DNA of 64,000 nt from Erythroxylum novogranatense (taxonomy: Eukaryota; Streptophyta; Magnoliopsida; Malpighiales; Erythroxylaceae): NCBI GenBank assembly GCA_029891385.1, contig CM057231.1, forward strand, positions 69,084,990 to 69,148,989. Direction: 5' to 3'. The notes under the pieces were generated by a model, which was given only the letters and a program-made list of their open reading frames with translations, was not told where the DNA came from and made no database searches. Both the position numbers and the translations under genes were made by a program. Below are positions 11,641-23,354 of the stretch, piece after piece; within the stretch, counting starts at the first letter, position 1; every line of letters starts with the position of its first letter.

Positions 11641-12542
11641 GGTCACAACTGCCATTATCTGATCATACTTTTATGCATGAGATGCACATGCTCAATTCAC
11701 AATACTTGTGTCACAGCCTAGCACACTATGCCCAATTTCGAATGAAACCGATTAATTTCAATTAATGCACATATAACACTTCTATATCACATTCCAAATA
11801 TTTCGGACACCTGTGGTCCGAAATCAATCAAAAGCAAATACATAGATCCATCCATTATCTCCACATGGTATCATTGCAAAATATTTAACACATAAAGGAT
11901 GAGGAACTAACTAGGTTACTCACCTGAACTTTCTAGCTGTTGCCTGGAAGCTCCAGCACTGTCCGTGGATTGTCGATCCATCGGCTCTATAACAATCAAA
12001 TAATTTCATTTACAAAATGCACAGTCAAAATAATTAATGATTCACATGCCTTGAATAACAGATGTACTATGCCTATTCATGATTTTCCCGGTACCATTTC
12101 CCACTTTCTATTTTCTTTTATTTAGTATCTAACCTTCACTCAATTGACCAATATCGGCTCATTTCGATTCAATAACATATTACAGAACTTCCAATTCCAG
12201 TCAATTATCAAATCATTTTTTCTATGGTAATACCTCAAAGTCAACATCACTATCTTCTAGATCGAATCCATTCTTTTATACTCAGTTTCTAAAGTTCCCA
12301 GTAGCATTGACTTCATTTTCAAAGTCTCACCTTATACTCAAATTTTCAATAACAATCAATCACATTCTTAACTGTCTTTCACTAATGGAGATCTCAAAAA
12401 CCTGAATTCAAACTCTCATTCTTATCATCAATTGTAGACCTCTTTTTCTATGTCATAACGAATCAAACATCACCTCAATTGGAGGTCTACACAATCAAAT
12501 ATGCCCTAAAAACCAAATTGATTCCATTCATAACTGTCTCCC

Positions 12543-12768
12543 TCGTCGCGACTCCAAGCCCTCGTCGCGACGTCAAGAAGGTCGCTCGTCGCGATGCATA
12601 ACCTTGCTCGTCGCGACGTCCAAACCATCGCTCGTCGCGATGTGCCATGTATCGCTTATCGCGACGTGCGTTCGTCGCAGCGCCTATGCTCGTCGCAGCG
12701 TATGCTCGTCGCGACGTCCAAAATTTTATTCGTCGCGACGTCCAAAATTTTATTAGTCGCGACGTGCG
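12543..12768. repeat. CGTCGCGACG array, 11 units
   Basis: Eleven occurrences of the TCGCGA-type core start near 12546, 12565, 12589, 12611, 12635, 12659, 12675, 12693, 12709, 12733 and 12757; spacings are 16-24 bp, most often 24. Four are the exact decamer CGTCGCGACG, others differ by one or two bases. On the minus strand the array lies about 0.9-1.1 kb from the LTR start. Confidence 0.92.
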
Positions 12769-13652
12769 GCCCTGGTTCGTCTTCTCCGATCGATTTTTCT
12801 ACCATTTTCTCTCTCTAATCAACCTTAACTCATAATCATCTACCCCAATCTTTTATATTTAACCCCATGAATGCATTTAACACATAAATAACAACATTAA
12901 AACCAATTCACTTACCAACTCCAACTCTAAACCTCCGATCTCAGCAATTTCTCTAATTCCCATGGTGAACCCTCTAAACTCATCAAATCTTCTTCTTCTC
13001 TCAAGGGTTTACATCGATCTTTAACCGTGAGGAAAGAATAAACACAAATCTCCAAGGAAGAATCGAAACTCACTAAGGAGAAGAAACCGATCGTGCCCTA
13101 GGAGGAGAATACAATTTCTTTTCCTTTTTTTCGATTTTCAGAACGTAGAACATATATATATACAGAACAAATAAGCCTCTTGTCATTTTCCTCCCAAAAC
13201 ATTTAACTCTCTAATCAGTTCACTCATCTCCAAATCTCGATAGCTCAACATATTAAATTCCAAGATCATATATCTAAATTTTCCTTTGCCATCGGACAAT
13301 TATTCCGGTCATATAAAATCAATCAGTCCGCCACTCGGAAATTTTTGGTCCGGACATTTTCTCCCAAATTTTTCAGAAACATTTCTAAGGTTCACAATCA
13401 ATTAACAGTCACTCTAAAATATTTCGAAATCACCTATTCAGACCCAATTCTTCTAAAATTTCCAATAAATCATAATCCAATATATTTTTCTCTCAAATCA
13501 CAATTCATATCATTTCAAACGCTGAGAAAAGTCATGAATGCATGTACCTATATGTACATGTGCAAAAGACTCATGGCCTCCAAAATTAGACGTCAACAAG
13601 ATGCTCAGTCATATGCGGTAATATCCTATCCCATCGGTGACGGGATGTTACA

Positions 13653-13702
13653 GTTTTAGGACGCCCATGTAAGATTGTACTTCTGGTCTTTGATACCACA
13701 AA
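13653..13702 (-). promoter_or_regulatory. Entire 50-bp internal region with PBS
   Basis: The minus strand begins TTTGTGGTATCAAAGACC, a one-mismatch variant of the tRNA-Met PBS, directly beside the right LTR. The other end, GGGCGTCCTAAAAC beside the left LTR, would have to serve as polypurine tract though it is weak. No other sequence lies between the LTRs. Confidence 0.8.
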
Positions 13703-16437
13703 TGTAGCACCCCACTCCCGCGAGACCCGAACCTGACATCGATGGTGATATCCAAGCCCGTGCCTCACGAGGGTGGTATGCTAGAGCAGTAAATTTAGTT
13801 TAAAAACTCAGCATGATATTTTTCTTTTTGAAAACAATCGAGTGCGCAGAAATCATTAAACAATTTGGGCCCGCGATATAGAAATGTTTTCAATCAAAAC
13901 ACTATTTCAATAATCACATCACAATACAATATTAATCAGTTGGGGCCCTCTATAATAACAGTATAATTATGCGGAAATACAAATTTACACATAAATCAGA
14001 ATGATTCAAATGCAGACGTGGACTGATCCCGACTTCAAATTCTGACTCTCTTGCAGTAGTCATACTCCCATTTCACTAACGGGGTAAATGCCAATTCCTG
14101 AAAAAAATTTGTAATGTTGGGTGAGTTTGCGAACTCAGTGAGAAACCATCATCGATGGTCCACCCAACTCATGCATACACAATCCATTTCCCCAAATATC
14201 ATATAATCACACAATAGCATTTACAGAATATCACATGCAATTTCCTTTTTCACATTTCGCAGTCAATCATATACATATGCGATGCTCATGTGACACTTCC
14301 ATTTTTTTTCGTTGTTGTGACCATGCGCCTAAAACTGTCCCAGTGACGGGCACATTGCGTTGAGCCAGTGGCTCTGAAAACGTTGGGCATGATATACCCT
14401 GATACATTGAGCCTGAGGCTCTGAATACGTTGGACCTGAGGTCCTGTGCGTTAAGCTTAAAGCTCTCATATACGTTGGCTGCTCCGGTCACAACTGCCAT
14501 TATCTGATCATACTTTTATGCATGAAATGCACATGCTCAATTCACAATACTTGTGTCACAGCCTAGCACACTATGTCCAATTTTGAATGAAACCGATTAA
14601 TTTCAATTAATGCACATATAACACTTCTATATCACATTCCAAATATTTCGGACACCTGTGGTCCGAAATCAATCAAAAGCAAATACATAGATCCATCCAT
14701 TATCTCCACATGGTATCATTGCAAAATATTTAACACATAAAGGTTGAGGAACCAACTAGGTTACTCACCTGAACTTTCTAGCTGTTGCCTGGAAGCTCCA
14801 GCACTGTCCGTGGATTGTCGATCCATCGGCTCTATAACAATCAAATAATTTCATTTACAAAATGCACAGTCTAATTAATGATTCACATGCCTTGAATAAC
14901 AGATGTACTATGCCTATTCATGATTTCCCGGTACCATTTCCAACTTTCTATTTTCTTTTATTCAGTATCTAACCTTCACTCAATTGACCAATATCGACTC
15001 ATTTCGATTCAATAACATATTACAGAACTTCCAATTCCAGTCAATTATCAAATCTTTTACTATGGTAATACCTCAAAGTCAACATCACTATCTTCTAGAT
15101 CGAATCCATTCTTTTATACTCAGTTTCTAAAGTTCCCAGTAGCATTGACTTCATTTTCAAAGTCTCACCTTATACTCAAATTTTCAATAACAATCAATCA
15201 CATTCTTAACTGTCTTTCACTAATGGAGATCTCAAAAACCTGAATTCAAACTCTCATTCTTATCATCAATTGTAGACCTCTTTCTCTAGGTCATAACGAA
15301 TCAAACATCACCTCAATTGGAGGTCTACACAATTAAATATGCCCTAAAAAACAAATTGATTCCATTCAGAAATGTCTCCCTCGTCGCGACTCCAAGCCCT
15401 CGTCGCGACGTCAAGAAGGTCGCTCGTCGCGACTTCCAAACCATCGCTTGTCGCGACGTGCGCTCGTCGCAGCGCCTAAGCTCGTCGCGGCGTATGCTCA
15501 TCGCAACGTCCAAAATTTTATTCGTCGCGATGTGCGGCCCTGGTTCGTCTTCTCTGATCGGTTTTTCTACCATTTTCTCTCTCTAATCAACCTTAACTCA
15601 TAATCATCTACCCCAATCTTTTATATTTAACCCCATGAATGCATTTAACACATAAATAACAACATTAAAATCAATTCACTTACCTACTCCAGCTCAAAAC
15701 CTCCGATCTCAACAATTTCTCTAATTCCCACGGTGAACCCTCTAAACTCATCAAATCTTCTTCTTCTCTTAAGGGTTTACATCGATCTTTAACCGTGAGG
15801 AAAGAATAAACACAAATCTCCAAGGAAGAATCGAAACTCATCAAGGAGAAGAAACCGATCGTGCCTAGGAGGAGAATACAATTTCTTTTCCTTTTTTCGA
15901 TTTTCAGAACGTAGAATATATATATATATACAGAACAAATAAGCCTCTTGTCATTTTCCTCCCAAAACATTTAACTCTCTAATCAGTTCACTCATCTCCA
16001 AATCTCGATAGCTCAACATATTAAATTCCAAGATCATATATCTAAATTTTCCTTTACCATCGAACAATTATTCTGGTCATATAAAATCAATCAGTCCGTC
16101 ACTCAGAAATTTCTGCCACTCAGAAATTTCCGGTCCGGACATTTTCTCCCAAATTTTTCAGAAACATTTCTAAGGTTCACAATCAATTAACAGTCACTCT
16201 AAAATATTTCCAAATCACCTATTCAGACCCAATTCTTCCAAAATTTCCAATAAATCACAATCCAATCTATTTTTCTCTCAAATCACAATTCATATCATAT
16301 CAAACGCCGGGAAAAGTCATGAATGCATGTACCTATATGTGCATGTGCAAAAGACTCATGGCCTCCAAAATTAGAGGTCAACAAGATGCTCAGTCATATG
16401 CGGTAATATCCTATCCCATCGGTGACGGGATGTTACA
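13703..16437 (-). repeat. 5' LTR (right copy) of the 50-bp-internal element
   Basis: Collinear with 10871-13652. The palindrome array is shorter and more mutated (15382-15535), and the mini-hairpin cluster at 14322-14490 differs. Near 16110 it has a short local duplication of CACTCAGAAATTTC. Confidence 0.85.
15382..15535. repeat. CGTCGCGACG array, 8 units
   Basis: Eight units with only one exact decamer (about 15402-15411); the rest carry changes such as GCGACTT, GCAGCG, GCGGCG, GCAACG and GCGATG. Flanks match the left LTR, so the copies differ by loss or gain of about three units plus point changes, many of them CpG transitions. Confidence 0.9.
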
Positions 16438-16442
16438 GTTTT

Positions 16443-18480
16443 AGGAGCAAGAATAAACTTGGTTCCTTAGTTGTTAGGTTCCTTCTTCTTTTAACTCGCA
16501 CTTTTAGGTTTTCTTGATGTTCTTTGTTTAAGAAAACAAAATCTATCATCATCTTCATACTTACCACAAAAATGACATGCCATGTTATATAGGTGATGAT
16601 GATTCATAAATGCAATTCTATATGTGTATGAATGATGGGGAAACTTCTTTTGGTATTAAAGTTGTTGAATTTTTTCTTACTATAGTGAAAATTTCTACCA
16701 TAATTATATGTATAATTCCTATTATGAATGAAGGCTTGATGTATACTTGTTTGTGGTCTAAAGGGATTTGAGTGAGCTTGCATGTTGTCATAAAGGTTAT
16801 GCTTATTTTTCCCTTGATAGTATTGAACTCTACGTTTAGGTTGTGAGCCATATATGAAAGCATGATTCTTGCTTTTAGAATTAGTCCTCATAGAATGTTT
16901 ATGCATATGTTTAGATGTGGATGCTCAATACCCACTTGTCTCATTAAGTAATGGTTCTTTACCATACAAATATTTTCCCTTGACAAATTTGTTTTTAGAA
17001 TTTCCTTCACTTCCATAGTTATATCCTATTTCAAGCCTATCATTTAATTTTTTTTAGCTTATAGTAAGTTTTCTAATTTTTTACTTCCTTTAGTAAACTT
17101 GGAAAATGAGTCCTTAAGGGAATCTCTTTTTTTTTTTCAATGTTTCATTCTTATGCCTGAATGCATCTAAGTTATGATTCTCATCAATAATCACATTTTT
17201 GGATGCTTTAATTCTATGAAATTCACTTTTTATCTTTTCACTCTCATTCAAGCACATACCCAACTTTTTTTTAGCTTCCTTTAGTTTTAAAGATAATTTC
17301 TTCTTCTTTTTGCTTATAATTTGAATTTCAACTACTTCATCATTTGTCATATCATTATCACTATTATTACAAGAATTAGGGTTACATGTTACCTCATCAT
17401 TGTCCACAGTTGTAAAGCACATAGAAACTATCTCTTCCTCTAAATGCTCGCTTTTAGATTCACTTGTATTATCCACAGTTGATGCTTTAATTGCTTTATA
17501 TCATCCTTCTTTTATTTCTTATAATTTCTTTCGTTGGCACATTATGACTTTATTGCTTGGGTTTTCTACATTCAAAGCAAATAATGTTAGAGGATTTATA
17601 TTTTAAATCACTTTTACTTTCTTTGAAGTTCTTTCTTTTGGAGAATTTATTCTTTAAAAACTTCTTGAAATTTTTAGTGATTAAGCTAATGTCTTCTTCT
17701 TTGATTTCACTAATTTATGTCTCTTCCTCTTTGCTTGATTCTTCTTTTGAGGCTTTAAACAAGTTTTTTTTTTCTTTGGAAGCGATATTTCTTCTTGTGT
17801 AACTTGGAGCCTCATTTCGTTAATGAGGAGAGATCCAAAAAGTTCCTAAAATGGTAGTATTCTTAAGTCCTTGGCTTCTTATATAGTTGTCATTTTACCT
17901 TCCCATGTCTTTAGAAGTGACTAAGAAACTTTCTTATCATTTTAACATTATTATAGGTCTTTCCAAAACCTTTGAGAGCACTTATAATATCAATAAATCC
18001 AATATACATGCTAGATATGCTTTCATTATTCTTCATTTGAAACAATTCATATTGATGTGTTAGCGTGCTTACTTTGCTCTCTTTCACTTGATTGGTTCCC
18101 TCATGTGTAAATTCTAAAGTATGCCAATTTCATAATCCATTTCACATATAGAGACCTTATTGAATTTATTTCTTGCTAATGCATAAAAAAGGATGTGTAT
18201 AGAACCACTATTTAAGGAAACTAATATCTTTTCTTGAGGTTCACATTCTTCCTTTAATTTAGGTACGTTTTTGTCTACAATTTTTATAAGAATAAAGGGA
18301 CCCTTTGACACTTTCCTATAAGTACACTTTCAACCATTAACAAGAATCTCGACCTAGTTTTCCAATAATGGGAATCATTTCCTTAAAGAAAGGTAGTTTA
18401 CTAATGCTTTGTCCCTCTTGAATAAATGATGATGATGATAACTCTGATCTTTTCTATAGTATTTCTTTAGAAATGTTAGC
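16443..18480 (-). pseudogene. SIRE/Maximus-type copia gag, heavily decayed
   Basis: Read on the minus strand from 18480 to 16443 it follows a copia gag: a start region with EGQSIS and a degraded FNGTNY-type motif near 18400, a UBN2 segment with THEGTNQVKESK near 18090, a damaged CCHC knuckle (CFECRKPK) near 17560, an acidic lysine-rich coiled-coil stretch (17114-17476) and a second CHFCGK-type knuckle near 16575. Gag forms the virus-like particle and binds genomic RNA. Many stops and frameshifts; pol is missing. The order matches the plus-strand copy at 20336-22403, so both belong to one clade. The 50-bp-internal element interrupts it at 16442. Confidence 0.75.
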
Positions 18481-18498
18481 CGAATAGACCTACTCTGC

Positions 18499-19045
18499 TG
18501 GGCCCCACTTCCAAAGCCCAGCATTCGAAATCAAACACAGAAGAAGATACTTGCCCTCAACTATACTATGCCTATTTCAGGACATTTTGCAAAACTAAGA
18601 AGAAACACAAAACTAAGAACAAACACAAAACTAAGAAGAAGTAAAACTAAGAAGAAGCAAAACTAAGAAGAAGCAAAAACTAAGAAGAAACAAAACTAAG
18701 AAGAAACGAAACTAAGAAGCAAAACTAAGAAGAAAAAAAATTAAGAAGATACTTCTCCCCTTACAAAGACCCTGTGGAACTTTTCAGTTCTAACTCTTCT
18801 AAGTCAACTCAAAAGCTTATACGTAACTTTAATTACATATTAACATACACACCAAACTTAATATAAAATGCAAAAGGATGCTCATATTTGATATGCTTAT
18901 AAAGCTATCCACAAGTCCATCCACTAACTTAGTTACAAAACTATCTAATATCTTGAAGTTTTTGATGCCTTGTAAGGTTCAACACTCGTCCTATTTTGCA
19001 CCTGAGGAGGGAATAGTGGGGTGAGTTATACGACTCATTGGCTAA
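18499..19045 (-). mobile_element. Gypsy LTR fragment, left part
   Basis: Begins TGCTGGGCCCC, a mutated form of the TGTTGGGCCC terminus (minus orientation), and includes sequence antisense to the 7970-8030 part of the chromovirus LTR (TGCACCTGAGGAGGG, GATGCCTTGTAAGG). It resumes at 34421 after the SIRE-like insertion. Confidence 0.7.
18585..18760. repeat. Short tandem repeat (AAAACTAAGAAGAAGC type)
   Basis: About ten imperfect 14-18 bp units containing AAAACTAAGAAGAA. It is a purine-rich minisatellite inside the LTR fragment, absent from the related LTR at 6003-8361, so it arose locally. Confidence 0.9.
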
Positions 19046-19312
19046 TGTTAGACCAATGGTGGTTGAAAAATTAAATCCCACTTATGTTTTGATAATAATA
19101 AAATGTATAGAATTGGTTAAGAAATTATTTCAGGTATTTTGGGATTGATATTCAATAAAAGAATTGTGCAAATCAAGATAGCATTAATCTTTGATGGGCA
19201 AGAGATTAATCATTGTGGAATCAAGATGGAAATTTCCTTAAATGTGCTAGAGATATTCAAAGATGAAGATTATGGGAATATCTTGTTAAATCTATCCGTT
19301 GGAGTCATCACT

Positions 19313-19601
19313 AGTCGACTACAATGTGGCAAGTCGACTAATAATATTCAGATATGTAAGTGGGGCATGAAATAAGTCGACCAACTTATTACAAGTCGAC
19401 TATTAATCAAGTGAATAGGAGCACTAGTCGACTATCATCACACTAGTCGACTATCATGGGACTAGTCGACTGATCAAAGAGTGAAGTTGAAGCATGCAGT
19501 GAAAAATGTTAATACTAGTCGACTATAACACCTCGACTAGTCTACTATCAGGTCGCTGACTATAAGGTACTAGTCGACTATAACAGCTCAACTAGTCGAC
19601 T
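19313..19601. repeat. AGTCGACT palindrome array in LTR
   Basis: Eleven sites of AGTCGACT or one-base variants start near 19313, 19332, 19375, 19394, 19426, 19445, 19464, 19517, 19539, 19572 and 19594. Neighbours within a pair are 19 or 22 bp apart. Several are extended to CTAGTCGACTA. Confidence 0.9.
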
Positions 19602-19924
19602 ATCAAGTGAAGCTGACCAAACTTTATCCGAATCATTTAGAAATGGAAAGGAAATAATTTAGCAACGTCTATAAACAATCAGCAACGACCAGTAGACTTC
19701 TCAAACGACTACAATCATCTTAGAGTCTGCAAATAAAAGGAGAAACATCAAGGGATTGATAGACAGTATCCAAATCAAAGCACACTAATATAGTTCTATC
19801 AATTGGCTCTCATTATACTCTTAGCTTAGTCTTAATTCCATTCATCTGTACTGAGAGTTAGCATTTCGATTTTCTATCATTATGATTATTGTGAGTTGAG
19901 TGATTAGAGGAGAATCACTTGGGA

Positions 19925-20066
19925 GGTAGGATTTGTGCCGAAAAACAAATCGGCTGTAAAGGTAGGATTTGTGCCAAAAAATAAATCGGTTATAAAGGTA
20001 GGATTTGTGCCGAAAAATAAATCGGTTGTAAAGTTAGCTTGAGCCGGAAATCAAGTGGTGTTTTAA
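19925..20066 (+). repeat. 36-bp tandem hairpin repeats near LTR 3' end
   Basis: Three 36-bp units start at 19925, 19961 and 19997, then a diverged unit. Each holds a stem GATTTGT / AYAAATC around the loop GCCRAAAA (19930-19951, 19966-19987, 20002-20023). The fourth unit keeps the loop GCCGGAAA but has a different, still complementary stem CTTGA/TCAAG (20038-20055). By position they would lie in R/U5 RNA. Confidence 0.85.
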
Positions 20067-20309
20067 GAGTTCACACTAAAATAAAAAGTGTGTAGTAAAG
20101 TGGTTTGCCAAATCCTAAGTGGGAGCTTAGGTAGAGGACGTAGGTTTTAGCACCGAACCTCTATAAAAACAGTATTTGCTCTTCTTCCTTACTCTTTACA
20201 TTTAAATTTGTTTAAATTTTTTTTGTGTGAATTAACTTCTGATTTTATTATAGAATTTTACAAAAAGCTTTAAAGATCTATTCAACCCCCCTTCTAGATC
20301 GTTTACAAT

Positions 20310-20322
20310 TGGTATCAGAGCA
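20310..20322 (+). promoter_or_regulatory. Primer-binding site, tRNA-Met type
   Basis: TGGTATCAGAGCA begins two bases after the LTR end at 20307 and matches the initiator tRNA-Met 3' end. Confidence 0.9.
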
Positions 20323-20335
20323 GAAGTATCCAGGG

Positions 20336-22023
20336 ATGGCACATAATAACCTAGCGGAAGAAGGTAACACAAATAATCGCCCTCCTTTGTTTAATGGTAC
20401 TAACTATTCTTCTTGGAAAAATCCTATGAAATATCACATTATAAGCGAGGGAGTGGAGTATTGGAAGATCATCATCTTCGGTCCACATGTTCCATTAAAA
20501 GAAAATGGTGAGGTGAAAACGGAGCTGGAATATGATGAGAATGATTGGAAACAAGCCTACATCAATGTTAAAGCTATGAAATTGATATATTGAGCTCTCA
20601 CGATTGAGGAGAGAAATCGAGTGAACTCATGTACTAGTGTTAAAGAAATGTGGGAGAGACTACACATCACTCATGAAGGAACCAATCAAGTTCGAGAGAC
20701 AAAAATCAACATGCTTCTCTATGACTATGAAATGTTTGTCATGAAGGAAGGTGAGTCTATTTCCACCATGCTTGATCGTTTTACAAAAATTATCAATGGA
20801 TTAGGCAACCTTGGAAAACACATGACGGATAGTGAGAAGGTGAAAAAGATTCTTCGTTCACTACAGAAAGAATGGGACTCACAAGTCACCGCTATTATGG
20901 AGTCTAAGGATCTCAATCATTTGGAATTCAATGCCTTGGTAGGATCACTCATAAACTATGAGATCAAATCAAGAGGAGGAAGAGGTAAGTCACAAAAGTC
21001 AATTGCTTTAAAAGCTAATGTTTCTTCTCTAAATGAAAGTGACAAAGAAATAGATGAAGAGGAAGAAGATGAAGAACTAGCAATATATGCTAGAAACTTG
21101 AGAAAGTTGAAAGGACTACTCAAAAATAGGAGGAAAGAATTAAGTAGTGGAAGAAATGAAGAAAGAAAGAAGTACACCATGGAAAGAAGGACCAAAAGCT
21201 ATGAAGAAAAGAAAAGCAATGAAGAGTGTTGGAAATGTGGAAAAAGAGGACATCATGCTAGAGAATGCAAAAGCTCATCCTTCACCTCAAATCTCCAGAA
21301 AAATGACAAGTATGACAAAGGAAAAAAGAAAGCTAGCCTAGTAGCCACTTAGAGTGATGATGAGGAAGCATATCAAAGCAATGATGAAAACAACTTAGCT
21401 CTTATGACAAATAGCTCCTTAACAAGTGATGATGAAGATGAGGTAATTGATCTTAGAGATTCTTTTACTGCTTTACAAAGTGATTTTGAAGAAGCTATTG
21501 AAATAAACAAGAGATTGAGAAAGAAAATAACAGATCTAGTTGTTGAAAATAATGTCTTGCATGATACTATTGATGATTTAGATTGCACTAAGGAAGACCA
21601 CTCTACATACCTTGCTGAAAAAAAAAATCTTACTTGTGAGTTTGATAAACTTAGAAAGGAATTTTCTTATGTGGTTGAGAAATTTACTGGTGGGAATGAA
21701 AAGTTTGAAAAGATGTTATCTTTACAAAGATATTCAATTTCTAAACATGATTTAGGATATGATCCTTTTGATATAGATTGTTCTTTAATTTCTAAATTTA
21801 CTAAAGATGGAAAAGTTGCAAAATGTGGTAAATGCTTAAAAGATGGTCATATAGAAATTGCTTGTAAAAGTATTAGAAGATGTATTAATGTGAAGAAAAT
21901 CTGGGTGGTAAAAGGTACAACACCTCCTAATGTGGTTTATATGACTAACCAAAATGGACCCAAAATGGCTTGGGTACCAATGAGAAGAAAGAATGTTTCA
22001 GTTATAGGTACAAGTAAGGAATG
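20336..22023 (+). pseudogene. copia gag with two CCHC knuckles and coiled coil (SIRE-like)
   Basis: Gag region of the SIRE-like element, starting at ATG 20336 just after the PBS. Order: PPLFNGTNYSSWK (substrate of the Gag N-terminus), a UBN2 domain with THEGTNQVRETKINML (about 20670-20715), an acidic linker, zinc knuckle CWKCGKRGHHAREC (21228-21270), a coiled-coil segment (21400-21720) and a second knuckle CGKCLKDGHIEIAC (21827-21868). Two in-frame stops break it: TGA at 20591-20593 and TAG at 21350-21352. Between the stops the frame is well conserved. The product would form particles and package RNA; the two-knuckle layout is known in SIRE/Maximus elements. Confidence 0.88.
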
Positions 22024-22403
22024 AAAATCCACCAAGCACATGGTACATTGATAGTGGATGTTCAAGGCATATGAGTGGAGACAAGAACTTATTTGCAGAA
22101 ATCAAACCAAAGAATCAAGGATATGTCACATTTGGAGACAACAACAAAGGTAAAGTCATTGGTGTTGGTAAAGTGGGTAAGGAACCTTTGCCTACCATTG
22201 ACAATGTATTGCTTGTTGATGGCTTGAAACATAATTTGTTAAGTGTTTTTCAATTATGTGATATGAATTTTAATGTGACTTTTGAATCATCTCATTGTAT
22301 GGTTAAGAAAGATGAAAATGTTGCTTTCATTGGTTTGAAACATGGAAATACATATATTGTTGATTTACATGATGATAGTTCTTTTAATGAAAAGTGTTTG
22401 TAA
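22024..22403 (+). pseudogene. copia aspartic protease and pre-integrase start, truncated
   Basis: After a frameshift near 22022 the frame continues with WYIDSGCSRHMSG (active-site D-S-G near 22049), typical of copia retropepsin, which cuts the Gag-Pol polyprotein. It runs through LLSVFQLCD and ends FNEKCL-stop at 22403, where the GAG-pre-integrase domain should begin. Integrase, RT and RNase H are wholly missing, so the element depended on enzymes made elsewhere, or was deleted after insertion. Confidence 0.88.
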
Positions 22404-23337
22404 ACATTAAATTGAGACTTGGTATGTGTGTTTTGAATTCTATTGGTTGATTGTAATTTTCTGCATACACTAGCACAGCAAAATGGTCAAGATATTAGGC
22501 AAATCTGCAATTCCATCTGAGAATACATCTTTATGATCTACGTTTAGGCTAAAATGTGATTTGTTTGGAGTTTAGAAATATTCCAGTCGACTAATTGGAG
22601 TTTAATTCGACTGAGGTTGAGGAATTAGTCGAGTAATTGTTGATTAGCTTGTTGACTATTGCATTAAGAGATAAGGTGTTTAAATGCTTCAGTCGAGTAT
22701 TATAGCCATAGTCGACTAATACACATATTTTTCCAAACCAATCGACTAAGTGGCTTCGACCAATCGACTAGTTTTATATCAGACAACCCCTACTCTTTCT
22801 TTTATTTTTATTAGGCAACTAACATCCTACCAGTCGACTATAAGTCATCTGGGTCTTCTTTAAAAACTCACTATTTCTCCAAATCTCCAAAAACACATTC
22901 TCTTCTACCTTTGAGATTTCTTCATGATGATGTTTCTCCACCATGATGGTTTTTGTATCTAGCCAAGATCGACATTTCATATTGTTTTGTGCTACTTGAG
23001 CCTATTTGTGTTTGATGGCTTGTTCCCTTATTAATGTGATTGTGATTTTTGTTTATATTAATTGTTTTGATTATGACAAAAAGGGGGAGTAAAATTGGAA
23101 ATTGGAAAATTGTTTAGTTACTTGATTAAGGGGGAGTATGTTAAATTGTCTTTGAATTGAATTTATATTAAATTTATGAATTATACAACTCTTATGCATT
23201 TGATCTTACAAGGTTGTTAAATTCAATGATTTATATGATTGAGGGGGTGACTTCTAACTAAAAAGACAAGGCTTAAAAACCTTGATCAAAGTTTCTTTGT
23301 TCTCATTTCTTAAACAATTTCTAAGTGTTTTGTCATT
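22404..23337 (+). other. 3' non-coding region of the SIRE-like element
   Basis: About 0.93 kb without coding signal. It contains scattered AGTCGACT-type sites between 22580 and 22840 (AGTCGACT, AATCGACT, AGTCGAGT), more degraded than those in the LTR. Near 23079 a first purine run (AAAAAGGGGGAG) precedes the true polypurine tract. Confidence 0.75.
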
Positions 23338-23352
23338 ATCAAAAAGGGGGAG
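23338..23352 (+). promoter_or_regulatory. Polypurine tract of the SIRE-like element
   Basis: ATCAAAAAGGGGGAGA just before the 3' LTR start at 23355; the form is typical of SIRE/Maximus copia elements. A second copy of the purine run at 23079-23090 is probably a vestigial or central tract. Confidence 0.88.
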
Positions 23353-23354
23353 AT

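Larger units (their letters stand above)
10871..13652 (-). repeat. 3' LTR (left copy) of the 50-bp-internal element
   Basis: On the minus strand it runs TGTAACATCCCG to GGGGTGATACA. Near-identical by eye to the right copy except in two patches: the palindrome array (11 units here, 8 on the right) and the mini-hairpin cluster at 11490-11640. It carries a TATATATA tract at 13151-13162. Confidence 0.85.
10871..16437 (-). mobile_element. Non-autonomous LTR retrotransposon with 50-bp internal region
   Basis: Two direct LTRs, 10871-13652 (2782 bp) and 13703-16437 (2735 bp), are separated by only 50 bp (13653-13702). That internal piece contains a PBS next to one LTR and a short purine-containing end next to the other. 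The whole is flanked by a perfect 5-bp duplication GTTTT (10866-10870 and 16438-16442), so both outer LTR ends belong to one insertion. There is no coding capacity. Internal size is far below that of LARD or TRIM elements. Orientation is from the PBS. LTR interiors resemble the 6003-8361 LTR around the palindrome array. Confidence 0.88.
19046..20307 (+). repeat. 5' LTR of the SIRE-like element
   Basis: TGTTAGACC to GTTTACA, followed by the PBS at 20310. It contains an AGTCGACT palindrome array (19313-19601) and three and a half 36-bp repeats that form hairpins (19925-20066). The ORF at 19139-19375 has a matching antisense-free copy at 23448 only because the LTR is duplicated; it does not resemble a known protein. 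Confidence 0.9.

Noticed and set aside
12543..12768. CRISPR-like array
   Set aside because: Plant DNA, units are short palindromes with imperfect spacing and no cas genes; it lies inside an LTR.
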